A DNA stretch of 64,000 nt from Callorhinus ursinus (lineage: Eukaryota > Chordata > Mammalia > Carnivora > Otariidae), in the NCBI RefSeq assembly GCF_003265705.1, contig NW_020312968.1, positions 10,779,732 through 10,843,731 of the forward strand. The letters are read 5' to 3'. A program made the position numbers and the translations under genes. Below the pieces are notes generated by a model. The model searched no databases, was not told the origin of the DNA, and was given only the letters and a program-made list of their open reading frames with translations. Shown here piece after piece: positions 23,945 through 35,274 of the stretch (position 1 is the first letter of the stretch; the number at the start of each line of letters is the position of its first letter).

Positions 23945-24135
23945 AGGATTGGAAATGACTCTGTCCCTTACAGTTTGTGATCTTGGGCAAATCACTTAAC
24001 CTCTCTGAGCCTCAGTTTTCCTGGTTGCAAAGTAGGCATAGTGTTATTACTTAATGTTTGTAATTAACTAATGAATTAACATTTGTAAAGGCTCTGAACA
24101 GGTCCTGGGACAAGGTAAGTGCTATTTGTTAAATA
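23945..24135 (+). repeat. MIR element
   Basis: The MIR core 'gggcaaatcacttaacctct' and 'gagcctcagttttcctgg' is clear. The 3' part includes 'aggctctgaacaggtcc'. Confidence 0.8.
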
Positions 24136-24248
24136 AAATATGAACGATGCAGTGTAAAGAAAGAGGCTGGTTTTCCGGAGAGGTAAGAAGACCTAGGGAA
24201 AGCTGGAGGAGAATTTGTCATGATGGACATTACATCTGGTATAGAAGT

Positions 24249-24454
24249 CCAGAGCCTGGGTGGCTCAGTTGGTTAAGCATCCAACTCTTGATTTCAGCTC
24301 CGGTCATGATCGCAGGGTCATAAGATGGAGCCCTGAACTGGCTCTGCGCTGGGCGTGGAGTCTGCTTAAGATTCTCTCTCTCCTTCTCCCTCTGCCCCTC
24401 CCCCCACTTCCCCACCCTGAGCTGGCTTTCTCTTAAAAAAAAAAAAAAAAAAAA
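24249..24454 (+). mobile_element. Can-SINE, older subfamily
   Basis: This plus-strand copy carries the CAACTCTTGATTTCAGCTC and GCTTAAGATTCTCTCTCTCC variants. A poly-A tail of about 21 bases ends it. Confidence 0.88.
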
Positions 24455-24574
24455 AGCCAAGGGACGAATTTTATGAGGATGAAAACAAAATCAACGAAAG
24501 AGAGATGCAGAGAAAGAGGAAGGCCAAGAGAGGTCATAGGTGTGGAAAGGAGGCTTTCTTTCTAGAGTGCTTTT

Positions 24575-24781
24575 TTTTTTTTTTTTAAGATTTTATTTAT
24601 TTATTTGTCAGCGAGAGAGAAAGAGAGAGCTCAAGCAGGGGGAGTGGCAGGCAGAGCAGGCAGAGGGAGAAACAGACTCCCCACTGAGCAAGGAGCCCTA
24701 TGTGGGACTCCATCCCAGGACCCTGGGATCATGACCTGAGCCGAAGGCGGGCACTTAACTGACTGAGCTACCCAGGCGTCC
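24575..24781 (-). mobile_element. Can-SINE
   Basis: This minus-strand copy is flanked by TCTAGAGTGC on the left and CTAGAGTGC on the right. It is the last SINE before a 7.1 kb SINE-free interval. Confidence 0.92.
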
Positions 24782-25714
24782 CTAGAGTGCATTTTGGATG
24801 GGGGGGCGGCCAGGAGAGATACCCAACTACAGGGAACTAAAGAAGTAGTGAGAAGCCAGGGATTTATCTAGTGATCTGTGATCTGTGAATGTATCCCAGA
24901 GCCGATACATTTTAAAAATAGGCATCTGACTAAATTAGTGGATTACATATTCACGGTGAATTGTTAAAACGCTGTTGAGGAAATCTGGAGTCATTCCTAA
25001 CCATCCAAGAATGGACAGCATGGAGCATAATGCTGGCCTAATCTTTATAATTAGGTATCAAATACTAAGTTGAATGCAGCATGACCTGGTGTTAAGATGG
25101 GAGATTTTATGATTCCATTCCCTCTTACCCCCTCCCCCCACAAAAAAGTTCTCCTTGATTGAAAATTCTGAAAATTTGAGATACTCTCATTACATTTTAT
25201 TTGTGTTTGTGTGGAAACTAGAATATTTTTGCTCTGTAGGAACATGTGTGTCACAAACATTTAGAAACTCAAAGAAGCCCTATGAAAGGCTGACTTGGTA
25301 CACAGCAGACTCAAGATTCCGGTGTAAGAAATTGTCTACAACTCACCCATTTGCTCTCAGTTTGAGAAGTTGTCACAGTGTTGTTCTCTCAGCATCTCTT
25401 GATCTAAATGTTGGCTTATAGATCCCAGTGCAGTAAATAGACTTAGAATTTGGAAGTCAGAAACTCCACATTACAAAAAGCTTTCTTTTCTTTGGATCTT
25501 TTTTCATAGCCTATATAATAACGTTGGACTGAAGAACTTTGTCTTATATGCTTAAAGGCGTTGATATTTGCAGGGAAAAGTCACCTAACCAGCTCTGAGG
25601 AATTACTAAACTAACAGAGCCAGGCAAAACCAGAGAAAGGAAGGCCATCAAGAAGAGACTCAATTCAGTCCTTAGGAGTTTTACTTATATATTAGGTTGC
25701 AAACTACAAATCAG

Positions 25715-26040
25715 CAGTGCCTGATAGAAACATATGTGACCCTCATATGTGAACTACGTGTGTAATTTAAATTTTCTTTCATGAAAGCCACATTGTAAAG
25801 AGGGAAAAACAAACAGGTGAAACTAATTTTAATATTTTATTTTCCTAATATCAAAACTATCATTTTAACATGTAACTAACATTAAAAAGATCACTAACAG
25901 GATATTTTTGCATTATTTTCTCTACACTGTCTTCAAAATCCGATGTGCATTTTACACACTCAGTGCATCTCAATGCAGACTAACCATCTGTTCCAATGGT
26001 CAATAGTCACACTGGACAGCAGTGTAGCTCTGAACCAAAA
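25715..26040. mobile_element. ancient DNA-transposon-like relic
   Basis: Wording such as 'gtgtaatttaaattttc' and the terminal 'cacactggacagcagtgtag' resembles an old non-autonomous DNA transposon. Family and strand are uncertain. Confidence 0.35.
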
Positions 26041-26321
26041 ATATCCTGCTTTAGTATTTTTTAAAGGGCAAGTTGCCAAACAGAGGTAGAATTTAGAGTG
26101 CTCTATTAGAGCAAAACTCTGAGCAACCAGTAACTTGAAATAAACATGTACTTTCCCACTCTGGTGAGCACTGGGACTTTTCTGATTTTTCTTGAGTTGG
26201 GTCTGGGCCTCTTAGCCGACTTCTCAGTCTGAAACTGAAATCAACAGGACTGCAGCATGTTCTTGAATCACAGGAAAGAGGCGTGCAGTGTTTCCCAGAG
26301 AAAAGCATTTATCCTCCTGTT

Positions 26322-26377
26322 GGAAAAAAAAAAGAAAAGAAAGAAAGAAAGAAAGAAAAGAAAGAAAAAGAAAAAAT
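26322..26377. repeat. GAAA-rich polypurine tract
   Basis: A run of A followed by imperfect GAAA units on the plus strand lies about 720 bases upstream of the DOCK8 start codon, at the outer edge of the promoter region. Confidence 0.9.
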
Positions 26378-26410
26378 TGAAGGGGGCATTGGGGGATAAC
26401 TTAACAATGT

Positions 26411-27259
26411 TTATTCCTTGGCTGGATTCATTGTATTTACAGCAAGTGCCCCAGGAAGGATGAGGGACACATCTTTTGCAAAAGTAGATTTGTACCCTGG
26501 TTGGTTGGTGGGTTGGCTGGTTGGTTGTGTTTTCAAATCAGCCTCCCCCCCGCACCCCCCCACCCCCAGGCTTGGTGCGGACCCTTCCGAAGGCCTAGAG
26601 CGGAGACGTGCGGGGCTGGTGTCCCGACCTCGCCGAGCGCGCGGGGCGGGCGGACAGCGCGTTCCCCCTCCTGCCCTCAGGCGCTGCTGGCAGCCTCGCC
26701 GCTCCGGGCAGATGGAGTTTCCGGCCTGGCTCCGCGGTTGCGGAGCCCTCCGCCCGCGCTCGCTTCTGCCTGAGGTCAGGGCCCCCGCGGCCGGAGCGCG
26801 CCGTCGGCCGGAGCATCCGGAGGGCAGTTCCGCGGTGTGTCCACACCCTCTCGCCCCCCGCTCCCTGCGTGCCGGGCCGGGCGCCGGGTGGCTGGCTGGA
26901 CTCGCCGCCGCAGCAGCCCCGAGGCTGGGCCCTCCCCCGGCGTGGCTGCGGCGCCGAAGGTGGAAATGCGGAAGTTTCCAGCCGCACTGACAGATGAGGC
27001 TCGCGCCCTGCTCGGCGTGCGCTGCAGCGGCTCCGCGGCGCGCCGGGCCCCCGCCGTCCGCGCCCCGCGCCCTTAGAGGCGGACGAGCCGCGCGCGGGCC
27101 ATGGCCACGCTGCCGGGCGCGGAGCGGCGCGCGTTCGCGCTCAAGATCAACAGGTAAGACGCGCCCCGCGGCGCCGCGCAGCCGCCGCCGCCGCACCGCC
27201 CCGGGCGGGCCGAGCGCCGCGCGGGGGCCGAGTCCCGGGCACGGCGCGGCGGGGTGCAC
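26411..27259 (-). CDS. 282-codon open frame antisense to DOCK8 exon 1 (hypothetical)
   Basis: An uninterrupted minus-strand frame from an ATG at 27259 to a stop at 26411 crosses the whole DOCK8 first coding exon. The predicted protein is rich in Arg, Ala, Gly and Pro, as any frame in CpG-island DNA would be. It becomes more ordinary only in the last 40 residues, which contain a QPTSQPTNQPG stretch made by a GGTT-type tandem repeat. I see no domain, signal peptide or membrane segment. In humans an antisense gene, C9orf66 (DOCK8-AS), with an open frame of similar length is annotated at this place, so orthology is plausible from position. I did not recognise the protein sequence itself. Stop-free frames of this length are common in GC-rich DNA, so coding status is doubtful. 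Confidence 0.35.
   Translation of the reverse strand: MHPAAPCPGLGPRAALGPPGAVRRRRLRGAAGRVLPVDLERERAPLRARQRGHGPRAARPPLRARGADGGGPARRGAAAAHAEQGASLICQCGWKLPHFHLRRRSHAGGGPSLGAAAAASPASHPAPGPARRERGARGCGHTAELPSGCSGRRRAPAAGALTSGRSERGRRAPQPRSQAGNSICPERRGCQQRLRAGGGTRCPPAPRARRGRDTSPARLRSRPSEGSAPSLGVGGCGGEADLKTQPTSQPTNQPGYKSTFAKDVSLILPGALAVNTMNPAKE
26499..26528 (+). repeat. GGTT/GGCT tandem tract (G-quadruplex-prone)
   Basis: Repeated GGTTGGTTGGTGGGTTGGCT units form a G-tract array on the plus strand, about 570-600 bases upstream of the DOCK8 ATG. Confidence 0.8.
26543..26568 (-). repeat. C-run cluster (G-quadruplex-prone on the minus strand)
   Basis: Three runs of five to eight C separated by short spacers sit at the upstream border of the DOCK8 CpG island. 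They face the GGTT tract just before them. Confidence 0.75.
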
Positions 27260-27530
27260 CTGCGACCACCCTCCCCCCCACCCCGGAGGCGGCCGCGCTG
27301 GGGCCGCTGAGCGCGCGACAGTATCCGCGCGCGCCGGCCTCCGCCCGCGCCTCCGCGATGGTCCCAGCCCTCCCGGGTGTCCCGGGCCACCGGCGTCCCT
27401 TCCCTGAGCGAGCCCTCCGCCTCGCCCGCGCCGCCCTCGGGGTCTGACAGGTGGTCGCGCCGGGGAGGGTGAAGGGCGCAGGGCGAGCTGTGCTGGGCTC
27501 GCCGCGGACTTCCTGATAAACTGCGCCGGC
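26560..27530. promoter_or_regulatory. DOCK8: DOCK8 promoter CpG island
   Basis: CpG density is very high across about 970 bases, with GC boxes and almost no repeats, and it surrounds DOCK8 exon 1. The antisense frame at 26411-27259 shares this island, so bidirectional transcription is possible. No TATA box is evident upstream of the ATG, which fits a dispersed-start CpG-island promoter. Confidence 0.88.
27101..27153 (+). CDS. DOCK8: DOCK8 first coding exon, partial gene
   Basis: This exon encodes the first 17 residues plus two bases of DOCK8, reading MATLPGAERRAFALKIN, nearly identical to the human N-terminus. DOCK8 is a roughly 2,100-residue DHR2-domain guanine nucleotide exchange factor for CDC42. 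It acts in leukocyte migration and immune synapse formation, and its loss causes a combined immunodeficiency in humans. The ATG sits in a good Kozak context (GCCATGG). The exon ends CAG followed by GTAAGA, a consensus donor at 27154, and the next codon is completed across the intron. No regulatory or catalytic domain lies in this exon. The remaining exons were not seen in the 36.8 kb that follow. Assignment is by recognised sequence together with the divergent CBWD1 neighbour. Confidence 0.96.
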
Positions 27531-28689
27531 CTTTGAGACCTGCCGTGAGATGGGGCAAGTCAAGAAGCGGTTGCAATGCGGTTTCCAGGCAGCTGCTGAG
27601 CACTTGGGCTGTTCTGAGTAGGGCTCTTTCCCCTCTCGTTGTATTTTTCCCCCCGAAGAAGTTTGGCTCCTGTTGACATCGCTATTTTTATTCCCTGGTC
27701 CCAAGGAGCCGTGAAGTGGAAAAAGTGATTTTTAAAAAATTCTCCGTTTAAATAAACAAAAAGGAATGGCCTGTGGCTGGCATTTTTACATTTCTAGGGC
27801 TCCGGCGGAGAACTAAGGGCAAAGAATCCACCTCACCGTCCGGTTCCTAATCCAAATTGCACACACTCCGTGTAAGCACATTTACTGCTCAGAGTTCTCG
27901 CCAGAGGTGCTGCAGCTGCAGTTTTCCCTCCGCTGAAAACTGCTGACAAGTATTGGGGGACATTTTTGTCTTGCCCTGAGAAATCGAGACTGTCCGGTTC
28001 AAAGATAATACGAAACTGGTCCCGAAGGGTCAACTTACTATTCTCCTGTGCCCTCCCTGCTCTAGGACGTGTTATTCTTTTAGCTGAGCCCGTGAGAGGG
28101 TAGTTGCACGGTACATTTTGTGTGCGGAGAGCGTGTGGAGAGGTTGGAGCCACAAGGCATTAGAAGCCCCGAATAATCAGGTGGTAAGCCTCCCCCCACC
28201 CAGGGCCCACTGGGCTTCATTGCTGTTTGATGTCCATCTGTTGGATAGCTGTGGGCAAACCATTCCTCATACCTTACTATTTCTTCATCTTTAAAATAAA
28301 TTTAATTATTAATGGGCATTGTATATTAATGTTGGAGTACCAAGGGTACTAGTTAAAAGGCATGATGTCCATCAGGAATCTCCCTATGGGGATTTTATTT
28401 TATTTTATATTTTATTTTTATTTATTTATTTTTTTTTGCATTAGGGTTCATGGCTGTTGCAGGCCAGAAGGGGTAATTAATTCGTTTGGGGAGTATGGGA
28501 ATCAAACTGAAGTTAGCAATGGGTGTACCACTTGCCAGAGCTACCGCTCTTCCGTCCCTGTGAATTTTAGCTCAGGAAGCATGGCTGGGACAGAAAGATG
28601 TTCAAGACTGTGGGGTTTGGTGGAGTTGATCTGGGGAGAGCAGCAGGACCCGCGCTAATCCTGTAAGCACTCTTGAAAGTAGCAGTGGG

Positions 28690-28935
28690 GCTGGTGTGGC
28701 CTGAGGGTTAAGAATAAAGGCCCTGGCTAGAATTAGGACCTGCCTCCAGATTGGCCCCCTGCTACACACTGTGGGACCCTGGGCCTGTTATTTAACCTTT
28801 GTAAACTTTGGTTTCTTTATATGTCAAATGGGATAAATCATAGGACCTACTTCTTACGACCCTTGGGACGATTGAAGGAAATAGGTGCGTATAGCGTGTG
28901 GCTCGGAATAAATGTTAAATGTTAGCAGTCCTCAT
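28690..28935 (+). repeat. MIR element
   Basis: The MIR pattern includes 'ctgggcctgttatttaacct', 'ggtttctttatatgtcaaat' and 'taaatgttaaatgttagc'. Confidence 0.7.
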
Positions 28936-29344
28936 CGACCTTGCCATCAGCTTCATCACTGTCCCTATCATCATTGTTTTTGAGAGCCTAAGGAAGAAGG
29001 GTAGGAGAGGAAGCTGCAGTTAGAGAGCACTTTGGGCTGTGTCTGCCAGCCGCAGGTTGGAGCTGCTGGGGCGGATGTTCTCCCTCATGTGACTTCCATT
29101 CCTCTGCTGAGATCACCAGACACACCCAGTGGAACAGCGTGTGTGATGCAATCTGAACAAGAAGAGCCCCATTCAAGTTAAGTAGAGAGGTTCCCTAATC
29201 CTCAGGCAAGAAAAGGGATTGGATATTCCTATTTGGGGGGGTTCTGCTTTCCCTTTTGAAGCATTTGTGTCTTAGGTGAAAGAGTTATACTAAGGAGCTT
29301 AGCAGAAAGTATTGTTCAAAGGAGTGGTTTTTGTAAGGACATGC

Positions 29345-29595
29345 CTGGTTATTAGTATCATATTAAAACACACCATTTATTGATCACTTACTCTGTCCCA
29401 GACACTGTGATATGCTTCATGGATTATATCACTAAATCCTTACAAAAATCCTGGGAGACTCACATGAAATCTCATATAGAAGGACAATGAAACTTGGAGA
29501 TGTAGTTTGCAAAAGGCCATGCAATTTGTTAAAGGCCACCCAAGCAACAGTAGCAGAGATTACAAACTACTCCAAAGACTGTGCTCTTAATTGGG
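29345..29595 (+). repeat. MIR element
   Basis: The MIR order is preserved: 'attgatcacttactctgtcc', 'atatcactaaatccttacaa' and 'caaaaggccatgcaatttg'. Confidence 0.75.
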
Positions 29596-30779
29596 CATGT
29601 GCTATTTTGATGCACGAGCCTTGATAATTTCCTTTGAAAGCAAGCAGGGAATGACTTTAAAAAAAAAAAAAATTCTCAGTAGCAGCGCTGGCAAACTTTT
29701 CTGTGTTCTGATCGGTGTTTAAACCACCATTGTGACATTTTGCAGTTTTGCAGTTGGAAAAGAAAATGTTTTCCCTTGCATGCCTACCCAGTGTTGAAAC
29801 AACGGCCCTCAAGAACATTTAGCATGGGTTCCCATTTTTTCCATTTTTTCACCTTTCTACTCAGAATGAGACGAACTATCCCTTGAAAATGTTTGTGGGG
29901 ATAACATCAGCATGCTTCCTATTACAGAAATATTCAAATCAGATATATTAAAATTTTTCTTTGTAAAGAGCTCAGTTCTGCCCGCACCAACCTCAGGAAA
30001 GAGCGAGCTGACTAACTCACAGCGGGAAAAGAGTGTCCCCCACTGTTCCCAAATTCTGTGGCTTTCTGCAAGCAACATTGCTCAGTTTAGGGGCAGGGCC
30101 AAAGCAAAACAGGAACCTGGGAATGCCCACCAGTGCCCATCCCCCACGATTGCCCTGGCTCTCCCATGCTCTGAAGAAGCCTAAATTCCTATATGTTGGA
30201 AATCCACATGTTGGAAGAGTCCCATCCTCTAGGACTTTTTGTTTTGTTTTGGGTACAAAGTGTAATTGTGTGAAGTAATTGTGTGACTTGTTACAGTTAA
30301 ACAAACCCACCTCTCAGGGAGATAGAGGGGAAAAGGTCCTCCACTGAAGTTTTCTGAGCTGGGGAAGTAAAATTTAATTTCATGTAAGTTTCATGTACTC
30401 ATCTTTGTTTCAGTGTAATTGTTGCTGACTTCCTGTGCACAAAAGGACTAGATTGAGTCAAGAAATTCATGGTAATGTTTGCATTCGGGATTTCAGACAC
30501 CGCTGCTTTAAATGTCATAACACAGTCCTTGTACGAGCACCAAGTCTGATCAACTACCTTTCTTTCTTACTGGCATTTAGTGCTTTCATAGATTATAAAA
30601 ATTATTACTAATATTCCAAAAATTCATTAAGGGAAATCTTGGTTTCTTTCACACACAAAATAGATATAGAATTTAGCACATATTAAAGTAAAATAAGGAC
30701 TCTGGGTAAAGAGAGCAAAAGTCAGAAGGGGGAAAAAACATAAATGATCTTCTGGACACTCAGGATTGAAAGGAATAAA

Positions 30780-31028
30780 TAATAATAGCTTATGCTTATA
30801 ACATGGCTACTGTATGGCAGTCTAAATCTTTGCACGTTATAACTCATTTACCCCTATGAAGTATGAACAATTATTACCTCCATTTTACACATGGAGAAAC
30901 TGAGCACGGAGAAGTCCTAAAAATTGTCTAAAGTCACAAAATAGCTAGAAAAGGGCAGAGCTGGGGTTCAGATGGAGGCAGCCTGGCTTCAAAATCCTCT
31001 CCTTTAATCTCTATACTATGCTGTCATC
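30780..31028 (+). repeat. MIR element
   Basis: The MIR consensus order is preserved, with 'ttacacatggagaaactgag' and 'agagctggggttcagatgg'. Confidence 0.8.
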
Positions 31029-31049
31029 TCAGTTTTATATTAAGCTAAC

Positions 31050-31115
31050 GGTAAAATAAGTAACGTTTATTGACTGCTCACCACGTGCCAAACATTGTGC
31101 TAAGACCTTTATACA
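31050..31115 (+). repeat. MIR fragment
   Basis: Only the 5' third of an MIR remains ('gtttattgactgctcaccac', then 'ccaaacattgtgctaaga'). Confidence 0.6.
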
Positions 31116-31886
31116 TCTACATTGCATTGTTGTAGAAAAGGGACAAATGTTAAGCAAAATAGTCATCATTACAGAGTGATTTTATGGAAGATAAAAACAA
31201 GGAGCTGAGAAAACAGATTGCATTCAAGAATCCCAGTAATTTTGGGCATTAGGACCAGAACGAGATGAAGGTGTAGAGATCTTCCTGAGAAGTATTTGCT
31301 ATTTTGTCTATGAAGATGATGCAGGCATAGAAATTTATGTATAAATGTGTGTCAGCAGTGAAACTAAACTAAATCTTTAGTAGTGATGACAGAGCGGGAT
31401 GTTGGTGCTTTCTGGAATTGCTTCATTTGTCGAACATGTTCTAGACCAACGACCAATAGACGAGGCTTTAGGCAATCAAACTCAGGAATTTTGGTCTTTC
31501 ACATTCCGAATCATTTTCTTCCAGATTCTTGGGACAGCTCTACTTGACTTTGGGCATCAAGTGCAAATGAAAGAACCTTCTGCCAGGGTGAAATTTTCTT
31601 CATTTGGAGTTCTCTGAGCTCTGACAGTTCACATGCATGTGTGGAGCTAATGTTCACCTCTACATGGAAGATAGATGTATAATTGCCTCATGTGGTTACC
31701 TGGGGAGAGAGAGAGAACTCAAGGGACGAGGTCTCCCATCTCAGCTCCCCAGACAGAGCTAGTGATGGAATGGGGTGATGTTACGAGCTCCCCATCTTTC
31801 CATCCTCTTGTTTAACAGGGACCTTGAGGAGGCAGGGATGTGATGCTCAGACTTCTTGCTGAGAAAGGGTAAGAAACAGGAGGCCT

Positions 31887-32029
31887 GGGGCGCCTGGGTG
31901 GCTCAGTTGGTTAAGCATCTGCCTTTGGCTCAGGTCGTGATCTCAGAGTCCTGGGATTGAGCCCCGCCTTAGGCTCCCTGCTCAGTGGGGAGCCTGCTTC
32001 TCCCTCTACCCCTCCCCCCTGCTTGTGAC

Positions 32030-32061
<32 letters not shown>

Positions 32062-32084
32062 AATAAAATGTTAAAAAAAAAAAA
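31887..32084 (+). mobile_element. Can-SINE, young
   Basis: This plus-strand copy has a long CT repeat and a pure poly-A end. The exact 16-base duplication AAGAAACAGGAGGCCT lies at 31871-31886 and 32085-32100. Confidence 0.95.
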
Positions 32085-32500
32085 AAGAAACAGGAGGCCT
32101 TCATTTTTTTCAGTGGCAAACAATCAGGTGCTTATTCATGTTTTGGTCAATAGGAAAGCGTTAAAACAAAATGTACTCTCCCAGTTCCCACAAGGGTCTA
32201 GACTAATTTATTAGCAACCCACAGCCACAAGGGTTCTCTAGGGTCCAGGGAAATGCATGCGTTTATATGGTTGTGGTAAGTGTGGTCCCTCTGCTTCTGG
32301 AGCTCACGCTGTAGTGGTGCAGTTGGCTGTTTGGACAACTTGGGGACACACAGAATAAAAACAGGCTGATCTCTCTGAAAGTGTGTATGAAGGCATCTGT
32401 ATGCCGGGGTTCCGTGAGATCAAACAAATTGGTAAAGTTGCCATAGGATACTGTGTCCCACTGCATTCAGATCAAATGCAGGACTAAAAAAGCAGGATTA

Positions 32501-32699
32501 GGGGCGCCTGGGTGGCTCAGTTGGTTGAGCGACTGCCTTTGGCTCAGGTCATGATCCCGGAGTCCCAGGATCGAGTCCCGCATCAGGCTCCCTGCTCAGC
32601 AAGGAGCCTGCTTCTCCTTATGACCGTCCCCCTCTCATGTACTCTCTCTCTCATTCTCGCTCTCTCAAATAAATAATAAAATAAATCTTTAAAAAAAAA
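32501..32699 (+). mobile_element. Can-SINE, young
   Basis: This plus-strand copy is close to consensus. The exact flanking duplication is AAAAAAGCAGGATTA. Confidence 0.94.
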
Positions 32700-32739
32700 A
32701 AGCAGGATTAGTGGTGGCAGAAAGAGTTTCCCCTGCCCT

Positions 32740-33330
32740 CTGTTCTTTTCATCCGTGTTCAATGTGAGAAATAGGAAACAAGTAAGCAAAAATTTCGACC
32801 ACCCATAAATTACAGCTCTTAACATTTGCATGTATAGCCTTCCATTTTCACAAAAATAAGATCGTATTGGATATGCTGCTTTGGGGTTTGTTTTTTTAAT
32901 TTTAAAATATTATGAACAACTGTCCATGTCAATCGATGTAGATCTACATTGTAATTGAGGTAAGGCTCTGTAAAATTGCATTGATTGCATATACAATGAT
33001 TTGTTGAATTCATTTTCTGTTATTGTGCCTCGAGTTTCCGGTTTTTCACAGTAACGTGCGGAGGTTGATGGAATGCCTTATACATACAACTTGATGTGTT
33101 AGTGCAAATGCTACCTTAAAAATTTCTAGGAGTGGCAGTGGCATTGCCTGGTCAAAGGAAAGAAACATTTTTAAAGCTTTTGATACACATGGCCACATTG
33201 TCTTCCAGAAAAGTTACACTTATTTATGCTTCCACCAGCCGCCCTAGCCCTAAGAGTGATCATTTCCTCACATTCACACCACCGCTGGGTTTATCATTCT
33301 TTTAAATCTTTATTTGCAAGCTTGACCCCT
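32740..33330 (-). mobile_element. old L1ME fragment
   Basis: The antisense L1 pattern includes 'attatgaacaactgtccatg', 'tttctaggagtggcagtggc' and 'cacaccaccgctgggtttat'. Confidence 0.65.
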
Positions 33331-34104
33331 GCTCTTAAATGTCTCTTACCTCTTCCTGTTTAGCTTCTCTGCCAGATCCCTGCCTGACCTCTGAAGACAT
33401 ACTTCAGAGATTAAAATGGTTATACATTTCTCCTTTTTCCTTTGCCTGATAGACAACTAAAGATGGTGGTAACCTCCATCTTCCTTGCTTTCTGCCTTTA
33501 TTCATTGAATAGGTGGGTTACCGATGAAGGTGGATTGTTCTAGCAACTTAATTCCTTCTTGATTCTCTTTTAGACTCCAGTTGTCACACTTGCACTCACT
33601 TTTTGCTTTCACAATCTAATCTAATCTACCTGTCCTTTGCAAAAACTCTTGCTCTTTGAAATGAAATGGCATGTCCGAATCAGAATCCCTCTCACAAACA
33701 AGATCCAGATGATGTAATTCACTGTGTTTTCCCTTGGATCTGCGTATACATAGCCTGGACTTCTTTCACACTTTTTTGGGTCCCTCTGGCTCTGGGATTG
33801 GCTTTATGTTTGTACAACATGTTAGTATCACTCTGCTCAGAAACCTTGAGAGGCTTCACAAGCACTCTTTATCATTCAAAGGATAAAATTTATTGTTCTT
33901 CCTATGCAAGAGGTCAAAGGTAAAAATAGGAACTGGTTACCTAATGGTATTCAGGCTAAACTGGAACTAGAGTAAGAAATGCAGAACTGTAAAGTAATCA
34001 ACTTTTTTCTCCTGTCTGTTGACTTTCTGGTGTGTGGATGAGTTAGGAGGCTTGCAAATCCTAGGCTTATAAGTTTGAGAGTGAGAATACACTCCAGCTA
34101 ACGA

Positions 34105-34200
34105 GGGTTACTCTGTTCTGAGCACTGCACCAGGTCCTGGAAATGCAAAGACAAAAAGTCATGGCCTTGTCTGCAAGGAGCAAGGACATTAACCCAAGAT
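34105..34200 (+). repeat. L2 fragment
   Basis: A short L2 piece reads 'ctgagcactgcaccaggtcc' followed by 'catggccttgtctgcaagga'. Confidence 0.5.
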
Positions 34201-34539
34201 TATGGACTGGGAAAGGAGGGAGACTTCATTTGCCTCCTAACCCTGCCTTTTGGGCATTGCACCTTTAAAGTGGTCCTTTTGGCTTCATGCTGCTTATTCT
34301 AAAGATCCTAGCAGTATCCAGAACATTCTTGGAGATCTTTTAGAATTGCTCTCAGAGTTTGGGGGACATTTATTTTAAAAAATAAGCTCAGTGGCATGAA
34401 ATCTTTTTCTCCTGGGGGAGAATCTGCTTTTTTTCTTACTTGGAAAGTTTTAAAAATATAATAAATGCAGATACACGGTAACATGGCAGGTACCTGAGAG
34501 CCTGCTGAGCAGAGTGAACAAATGTGAACATTTGGTCCC

Positions 34540-34652
34540 TTTTTTTTTTTTTTAAATAGGCTCCACGCGGGGCTCCATCTCATGACCCCGATCATGACCT
34601 GAGCCAAGACCAAGAGTCAGACGCTTAACCAACTGAGCCACCCAGGTGCCCC
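34540..34652 (-). mobile_element. Can-SINE with internal deletion
   Basis: This minus-strand copy passes from poly-T straight into the tRNA-related half, so the CT-rich tract is missing. AACATTTGGTCCCTTT and AACATTTGGACCCTT flank it. Confidence 0.85.
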
Positions 34653-35274
34653 AACATTTGGACCCTTGTGTCTTAGATATTTCTAAATGAAAAAAGAGGA
34701 CATTACAGATAAATTTCAAGTCCCCATATTCTACTCCTTCAGAGGTCAGCACTACCACCAAGTTGTACTTTCAGTGTGTGTGCGTATGTGTGCGCACATA
34801 TCCATAAATGATATGCTGTATGGTTTCTGGAATGAGCCAAAGTCATTCACATTTAATCAAGTCTGTTAAATTAGGTAGTATCAGTTTGAGTTAATGAAAA
34901 GATATGACTTTAAAATCATGGAGCTGGTTTTTAGCGGCCTCTTCAAGTAGCTCTGAAAGCAGTTGCCAAGAAGAGCCCCCAAAGATGATTTCAGGAAGCC
35001 AGCTCTATCAGCATAGACTGCATGGCCCTTCTTGTGTGAAATTATAAAACAAAACAAAACAAAACACCAGCAACAGGTATTTAGATGTGTACAATCGGGT
35101 CATGCTTTTTTCAATCACTGCTTACATTATAGTCATATTCCCTATTTCCTGGAAAAGCCCGGAAACTAAAAAAAAAAATTTTTTTGTCTCCATCAGATGA
35201 ATGTACCCACGATTTGCATTTGACCTGAGATAAGGAGTTGAGTTGATAACATGTTTATTTTTAAATAATGTTAT

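Larger units (their letters stand above)
681..26410. other. CBWD1-DOCK8 intergenic interval
   Basis: This interval separates two divergent promoters and contains no coding sequence I can support. Its short open frames lie mostly in repeats. Named repeats are listed separately. Stretches where I recognise nothing are about 3060-3650, 4170-5020, 5260-6085, 6680-7270, 10920-12000, 12310-13310, 14530-15110, 15900-16720, 17610-18230, 18400-19240, 20280-21040, 21650-22200, 22970-23940 and 24790-25700. The stretch at 10980-11430 is T-rich and resembles an old repeat, but I could not assign it. The stretch at 23100-23930 has wording like the ancient repeat at 37300-38030. Confidence 0.7.

Noticed and set aside
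26418..27704. Many other 80-190 codon frames on both strands of the DOCK8 CpG island
   Set aside because: GC-rich DNA has few stop codons by chance. Only the real DOCK8 exon and the positional C9orf66 candidate have outside support.
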